This document shows positions 6,657 through 10,750 of a stretch of DNA of 10,750 nucleotides, one piece after another. The notes beneath the pieces were generated by a model. It was not told the origin of the DNA. It searched no databases and saw only the letters and a list, made by a program, of their open reading frames with translations. Location: assembly GCA_900550295.1 (NCBI GenBank), contig URRM01000055.1, forward strand, positions 1 to 10,750, given 5' to 3'. How positions within the stretch are numbered: the stretch's first letter is position 1; each line of letters opens with the position of its first letter. Source of the DNA: an uncultured bacterium. Its GTDB lineage: Bacteria > Cyanobacteriota > Vampirovibrionia > Gastranaerophilales > Gastranaerophilaceae. Position numbers and translations under genes: made by a program.

Positions 6657-7286
6657 CTATCTAATAAAATTTGTCTTAATTTTTTCTTCAACAGGAGGGT
6701 GCTCGATTCCATTTTTCTTTGCAATTTCGAAAGATTTCATCATCCAAGCCAAATTTTTGCCAACAAGATGCATAATTTGAATACCTTCTTTATCTTGAAG
6801 AACTTGCTCAGGCGCATTACCATGAACCATGTTCCAGTAATTTGAAGGAACTACAGGCATACAATTAATAGTGAAATGCTTCATAATAGCATCTAAGCTG
6901 GCTGTTGTACCTGCACGACGTGCTGAAACAATTGCGGCAGCAGGTTTATATTTAAAATTTGCACCGCCGGCATAAAACATTCTATCCATTGCAGAAAGCA
7001 AACGTCCTGATGGGTGGGCGTAGTAAACAGGTGAACCAAAAACAAAACCATCAGCATCTTTGGCTTTTTCAATTATGCTGTTTATAATATCATCTTCAAA
7101 TACGCATTTGTTAGAAGCTGTATTTCGGCAACTGCAACAGCCCATACAATCTCTGATTGGTTTGTTGCCCAGTGAAACAATTTCTGTTTCTATGTTTTGT
7201 GCATTAAGTTCTTTTTCGATTTCTTTAAGCGCTGTATACGTACAGCCTTGAACATTTGCACTTCCGTTAATCATTAATACTTTCAT
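6657..7286 (-). CDS. Flavodoxin-fold iron-sulfur flavoprotein / NAD(P)H-dependent FMN reductase family
   Basis: A 209-residue cytoplasmic flavoprotein. The N-terminus MKVLMINGSANVQGCTY is the phosphate-binding loop of the flavodoxin-like FMN reductase family, and GSPVYYAHPSGRLLSAMDR (about 84-102) is the conserved flavin-contact segment. Cys47, Cys50, Cys53 and Cys61 form a CX2CX2CX7C cluster (Cys51 is extra), the compact motif of archaeal and clostridial iron-sulfur flavoproteins that bind a 4Fe-4S cluster. The protein probably transfers electrons, perhaps to O2 or peroxide or to its operon partner FprA; the partner is inferred, not shown. ATG 7286 lies 9 bases after the fprA stop, with AAGGAG overlapping that stop codon as ribosome binding site, so the two are one transcript with coupled translation. 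The family usually runs 180-220 residues, so this is full length. Confidence 0.87.
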   Translation of the reverse strand: MKVLMINGSANVQGCTYTALKEIEKELNAQNIETEIVSLGNKPIRDCMGCCSCRNTASNKCVFEDDIINSIIEKAKDADGFVFGSPVYYAHPSGRLLSAMDRMFYAGGANFKYKPAAAIVSARRAGTTASLDAIMKHFTINCMPVVPSNYWNMVHGNAPEQVLQDKEGIQIMHLVGKNLAWMMKSFEIAKKNGIEHPPVEEKIKTNFIR

Positions 7287-7295
7287 TTTAGCTCC

Positions 7296-8498
7296 TTATT
7301 TCATTGATGAATAAATTACATCAGCAAGTTTATTTAATTCTTCTTCTTGTTCGTCTTTAAGTGCTGATTTTAGAGTAACTGTAGGTTCTAAAACTTCCAT
7401 ATTACCCATTGTTTCAAGCACTGCTTTAATTTGTTTGCTTGCAGTAACTGCCCAAGTACCGTTTTCAACAATTGCAACCTTTCTGTTTTTCAAAGCATGA
7501 GCTTTTAGGTCAGTAAGAACTGTTTCCATATTGCAGAAGATTCCGCCATTGTAGCTAATTGAGCCGATTACAAGGTGAGAGCATCTAAACGCTTGAGCAA
7601 CAATTTCAGAGTAATGAGTTTTTGAAACATCATAAACTTTTATGTTTTTAATACCTTTGTCTGCAAGTTTTCCGGCTAAAATATCCATAGCATTTTCTGT
7701 GTGACCGTAAACAGAGCCGTAAATTAGTAATACTGTATTTTCTTCAGGTTCATAAGTTGACCATTTTTGGTATTTGTCAATAAACCAACCCAAATTTTCT
7801 CTCCAGATAGGACCGTGTAGAGGGCAAATCATATTAATTTCTACACCTGAAGCCTTTTTCAAAAGAGCTTGAACTTGAGCGCCATATTTGCCAACAATAT
7901 TTGTATAATATCTTCTTGCATCATCAAGCCAATCTTTTTCAAAATCAACTTCATCAGCAAAAATATTACCGTTTAGAGCACCAAAAGTACCAAAAGCATC
8001 TGCAGAGAATAGAATTTTATCAGTTACGTCATAAGTAACCATTGCTTCCGGCCAGTGAACCATTGGCGCCATAATAAAAGTTAATTTGTGTTTACCTGTT
8101 TCTAAAACGTCACCTTCTTTGATAATCATTGTGTCTGCATCTACATCAAAAGAGAAGAATTGTTTCAACATAGTTTGAGTTTTTGCGTTACAAACAATCT
8201 TAACTTCCGGATATTTTTCAACAACGTCTTGAATTGTAGCAGCGTGATCAGGTTCCATATGGTTTACAACCAAGTAATCTAATTTTCTGCCTTCAAGAGC
8301 ATAAGCCAAGTTTTCTAAAAATTGGTCATGTGCACTTTTATCTACAGTGTCTAATAAAACTGTTTTTTCATCTTTTAATAGATATGAATTATAAGAAACA
8401 CCTCTTTCTACAGGAAAAACATTTTCAAAAAGTGCAATTCTTCTATCATTCACGCCCAAAAAAGTTAAATCATCAGTAATTTTTCTAGTATTATGCAT
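7296..8498 (-). CDS. fprA: A-type flavodiiron protein (O2/NO reductase)
   Basis: A 400-residue cytoplasmic flavodiiron protein that reduces O2 to water and/or NO to N2O, protecting anaerobes. The N-terminal metallo-beta-lactamase-like domain (about 1-250) carries the full di-iron ligand set: H80-x-E82-x-D84 followed by H85, then H148, D167 and H228 (in CPLHGP). The C-terminal flavodoxin domain (about 255-400) has the FMN phosphate loop YGSVYGHTENA at about 260-270. No rubredoxin or NADH-oxidoreductase domain is fused, so this is the minimal class A form and needs an external electron donor. The start at 8498 has GAGGAG 8 bases upstream. It leads the two-gene operon with the iron-sulfur flavoprotein and is driven by a good promoter at 8529-8557. 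O2 versus NO preference cannot be read from the sequence. Confidence 0.95.
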   Translation of the reverse strand: MHNTRKITDDLTFLGVNDRRIALFENVFPVERGVSYNSYLLKDEKTVLLDTVDKSAHDQFLENLAYALEGRKLDYLVVNHMEPDHAATIQDVVEKYPEVKIVCNAKTQTMLKQFFSFDVDADTMIIKEGDVLETGKHKLTFIMAPMVHWPEAMVTYDVTDKILFSADAFGTFGALNGNIFADEVDFEKDWLDDARRYYTNIVGKYGAQVQALLKKASGVEINMICPLHGPIWRENLGWFIDKYQKWSTYEPEENTVLLIYGSVYGHTENAMDILAGKLADKGIKNIKVYDVSKTHYSEIVAQAFRCSHLVIGSISYNGGIFCNMETVLTDLKAHALKNRKVAIVENGTWAVTASKQIKAVLETMGNMEVLEPTVTLKSALKDEQEEELNKLADVIYSSMK

Positions 8499-8528
8499 AA
8501 TCTTTACTCCTCGCTAATATCCCGAAGA

Positions 8529-8557
8529 ATTATAGCATAAAATAAGGCGGTTTGCAA
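8529..8557 (-). promoter_or_regulatory. fprA promoter with extended -10
   Basis: On the minus strand, TTGCAA (8557-8552) and TATAAT (8534-8529) are 17 bases apart, and the -10 is extended by TG one base before it (TGCTATAAT). This predicts transcription from about 8522 and a leader of some 24 bases with a GAGGAG ribosome binding site. The -35 box lies inside the terminator hairpin of the preceding EF-hand gene, so read-through or hairpin formation could influence initiation. Confidence 0.65.
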
Positions 8558-8571
8558 CGCAGCAAACCGCC
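8538..8571 (-). terminator. Intrinsic terminator of the EF-hand gene
   Basis: A perfect 10-bp GC-rich stem (GGCGGTTTGC at 8546-8555 with GCAAACCGCC at 8562-8571) closes a 6-base loop. On the minus strand it is followed by TTATTTTA. It sits 33 bases after the EF-hand stop codon and separates that gene from the fprA operon. Confidence 0.85.
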
Positions 8572-8604
8572 GATTTCCTTATTCTCTCTTCCTAATATAT
8601 TAAT

Positions 8605-9177
8605 TTAAACGACAGAGCCTAGTGATGAAATTACACTCGCTATTCCACCGTTGTCTTTATAGTTGTTAATCAAACCTTGAATAAAGTTTCCTGCCAAATT
8701 TTTGCCTGAGCCAAGGTTAGCTAAAGTCCCTGCAACTTCGTTATTTGGAACTTTTTTTGCAAGTTTTTCAAAGCCCTCTTTTAATTCTTGTTGTGAAACT
8801 TTGCCATCGCCATCTGTATCTAAAGCTTTATCAATTGAACCCATTAGCTTGTCTAACAAGTTTTTATATGAATTTGATTCAGAAGTTTCGTTCACACCTT
8901 CAATTTTCAAGTTTGACGGAATTCCAAATTCTTGATTAATCAATTGAGATTCTTGTAAACCTTGCACACTTTCAGATTTATTCAAACCTAAAGAATGATA
9001 TTGTTCTTGTAATTTATTCAAAAAATCGTTATTTTTGCTAATATCATTTGAGTTTGTAGCTAAAAGACTTTCTAAATTTTCTTTTGCGCTATTAACTTTA
9101 CTTGTACTGTTTCCGTACATTTTAGCCATTAAAGACTGTAAGTCTGTATTTGCAGTTAATGCCCCGATTGTTGACAT
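8605..9177 (-). CDS. Small protein with a single EF-hand
   Basis: A 190-residue, mostly helical protein. Residues 120-131 (DTDGDGKVSQQE) are a textbook calcium-binding EF-hand loop, with acidic or polar ligands at positions 1, 3, 5 and 9, Gly at 6, hydrophobic at 8 and Glu at 12, flanked by helices (KNLLDKLMGSIDKAL before, LKEGFEKLAKKV after). I see only one canonical hand, although these usually pair, so it may dimerise or hold a degenerate second one. There is no signal peptide or membrane segment. The N-terminus is Ser/Thr/Asn-rich, and the C-terminus is Gly/Ser and hydrophobic, ending SSLGSVV. There are no cysteines. ATG 9177 has GGAGG about 10 bases upstream. It has its own downstream terminator and lies 79 bases after the MFS gene, so co-transcription from there is possible. 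Its role is unknown: calcium buffering, signalling or a surface-exported protein are all open. Confidence 0.78.
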   Translation of the reverse strand: MSTIGALTANTDLQSLMAKMYGNSTSKVNSAKENLESLLATNSNDISKNNDFLNKLQEQYHSLGLNKSESVQGLQESQLINQEFGIPSNLKIEGVNETSESNSYKNLLDKLMGSIDKALDTDGDGKVSQQELKEGFEKLAKKVPNNEVAGTLANLGSGKNLAGNFIQGLINNYKDNGGIASVISSLGSVV

Positions 9178-9256
9178 AAAATATTTCCCTCCAAGTCCAC
9201 GATTCTATTCTATGGATTTTTGAGAGATTTTAAATCCTCTATTAAAATGAGATTTT

Positions 9257-10492
9257 TTATTCTACGTCTTTAAGTTTGAAAACATTATACATTTCAACAA
9301 ATGAAAACAAAATGAAAGTACCAAAAACAAGCATATATGATTTATTTGAATAAACCAAATGTCCTACACTATTTGAAACAGGGGCATATACGTCAAGCAA
9401 AACACCCACCAAACTTGCTAAAATACCTACTGACAAGAAGAAACAACAATTCATTATACTTAATGCTGTACCCCTAACTTCGTATTTGTTTGTACCATGA
9501 ATAATTGGAACCAATAAAGGTGACATACCACCGCCAATTGCAACCAGCATCAACATATAAACGATTAAATGTGTTCTAATATCAAACAACAAGCATAAGA
9601 AAATTATTGCAAAGATTGTTGTTGTAAACAAGCAAACACTCTTCATAAAAATTACACGTCTGTTATTACATAATTTACTTAAAGTTGCCAAAGATAAACC
9701 TGAAATACCAGCAATAACAACCATTATTGAAAGAGCAACAGAAGCTTGAGTCGCAGATAAATTAACAAAATCTTTTAAAAATTTAACCCCGATAACTGTT
9801 TGAATTACGTAATACAATCCGTAATTTAAACCTGCAAACATATATAAATTACGATTAAAATGCTTTGACAAAACTTCTTTAAAAGGCTCTAGTGAAAAAT
9901 GTACATGTTCGTTTTGCGGTACACCGTGCAAAAAGTGTAAAACAAAAGCATAGGCCAAAACAACAATAAGTATTATTATCGCCAAAACATTCATTACAGC
10001 CTGCCAAGAGAATGCATGCGCAACTATTATAAATGGGGCATTAGCACAAACACCACCCATATATCCTGTAATTAACATTAATGAAACAGAAATTCCAAAA
10101 TATTTATCAGGAAAACATTTTTTAACCTCTTGAACCAAACTCAAATAGAAACAAGCAGCACCTGCACCTAAAAGCATACGGCTAAAGTACAACAATGGTA
10201 AGCAAGTTGTGTTAGGAAATATCAAAGCGCCTAAAGCAAACAATGAACCACCCCACAAAATAACTTTTACACCACTAAATCTGTCAACCAACATTCCGAT
10301 AGCAAGCAAGCTAAAAGCATAAGTGTACATAAATGTTGCACCAAAAGATGTAATTGTCGGTGCATTTGCTTGTAAGTCCGCTTGCAACGTATCAAATATC
10401 GCCCCAGGGATTGCAACCCTTTGGAAGTTTGCCATTACGTACAAAATACATGCTAAAAATATTAAGGTTATGTGTGTATGATATTTTCTCAT
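9257..10492 (-). CDS. Major facilitator superfamily transporter
   Basis: A 411-residue inner-membrane carrier with about 12 hydrophobic segments in two halves. The middle loop (about 188-212) is polar and His-rich (HGVPQNEHVHF). The loop between segments 2 and 3 shows MFS motif A as GMLVDRFSGVK (66-76, with Asp70). RMLLGAGAACFY (105-116) in segment 4 and the GYMGG region (143-147) in segment 5 fit the family. Length is normal for a 12-segment MFS protein. Substrate cannot be predicted; the family includes organic anion, sugar-phosphate and drug carriers. ATG 10492 is preceded only by TTGGAA as a weak ribosome binding site. A TATAAT at 10523-10518 on the minus strand could be its -10. The terminator downstream is not obvious, so the EF-hand gene 79 bases on may share its transcript. 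Confidence 0.9.
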   Translation of the reverse strand: MRKYHTHITLIFLACILYVMANFQRVAIPGAIFDTLQADLQANAPTITSFGATFMYTYAFSLLAIGMLVDRFSGVKVILWGGSLFALGALIFPNTTCLPLLYFSRMLLGAGAACFYLSLVQEVKKCFPDKYFGISVSLMLITGYMGGVCANAPFIIVAHAFSWQAVMNVLAIIILIVVLAYAFVLHFLHGVPQNEHVHFSLEPFKEVLSKHFNRNLYMFAGLNYGLYYVIQTVIGVKFLKDFVNLSATQASVALSIMVVIAGISGLSLATLSKLCNNRRVIFMKSVCLFTTTIFAIIFLCLLFDIRTHLIVYMLMLVAIGGGMSPLLVPIIHGTNKYEVRGTALSIMNCCFFLSVGILASLVGVLLDVYAPVSNSVGHLVYSNKSYMLVFGTFILFSFVEMYNVFKLKDVE

Positions 10493-10750
10493 AATTCCAA
10501 ACTCTATTCTTACTTATATTATACAATAGATAATTATATGTTTATATAATCTTAATTTCTAAAAAGACTATAAGCCATTTATTATCAAAATGTTATTTTA
10601 ATCACAGTTTTTTTCAGAAAATGCCTAAACTACAGTTGTATTTTTATGTGTAATGTGTAATAAAGAATCTGTGTCGTAGCACGGAATCATTATCGTCTTC
10701 TTATCTTAAACCCTTATGAAATGATTACACAAAGGCGGGTGCGATATAAT
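10493..10750. other. Intergenic region at the right edge
   Basis: No gene was found in these 258 bases. The first 60 are very AT-rich and contain minus-strand TATAAT boxes at 10523-10518 and 10538-10533, either of which could serve the MFS gene, though neither has a good -35. A short tandem repeat ATGTGTA lies at 10646-10659. The last six bases are TATAAT on the plus strand, which could be the -10 of a divergent gene beyond the window; the hexamer 17 bases upstream is a poor -35. Confidence 0.4.

Noticed and set aside
9178..9256. Promoter for the EF-hand gene using TAGAAT boxes on the minus strand
   Set aside because: Two overlapping TAGAAT copies are present, but no acceptable -35 lies 16-18 bases upstream; co-transcription with the MFS gene is equally possible.

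Overview
This is an AT-rich, gene-dense bacterial window with seven protein genes, no tRNA or rRNA, and no recognisable mobile element or CRISPR array. Strong AGGAG-type ribosome binding sites, TGG-only tryptophan, an oxygen-reducing flavodiiron protein beside an iron-sulfur flavoprotein, and a polysaccharide flippase fit a low-GC, Gram-negative-type anaerobe or microaerobe, as found in the gut. Candidatus Gastranaerophilales (Melainabacteria) is my best guess. This is inference from gene style only; I cannot confirm it without a database.

Layout. Bases 1-325 hold the possible tail of an upstream gene, two back-to-back hairpins and the valS leader. On the plus strand, valS (326-2968) is followed after 3 bases by a polytopic flippase of the polysaccharide-export type (2972-4408), so the two are probably co-transcribed and translationally coupled. 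The flippase converges tail-to-tail, with a 6-base overlap, on a minus-strand gene for a membrane-anchored protein of unknown function (4403-6133). An unusually structured 523-base intergenic region follows (6134-6656). It holds a purine-rich block, a 54-base G-free block, an intrinsic terminator and a run of inverted repeats that ends in a perfect 32-bp palindrome.

The right half is all minus strand. Reading leftward from the right edge, it holds an MFS transporter (10492-9257), a small single-EF-hand protein (9177-8605) with its own terminator, and then a tight two-gene operon: fprA, a flavodiiron protein (8498-7296), and an iron-sulfur-flavoprotein-like reductase (7286-6657). The fprA promoter overlaps the terminator hairpin of the EF-hand gene.

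How they work together. fprA and the reductase look like an O2 or NO detoxification unit with its redox partner. valS is housekeeping. The flippase, EF-hand protein and MFS carrier belong to envelope or transport functions with no evident shared pathway. I do not see a clearly new multi-gene system. The places most worth a second look are the 6134-6656 region (candidate small RNA plus palindrome) and the unknown anchored protein, which carries a nucleotidyltransferase-like GS...DxD motif.
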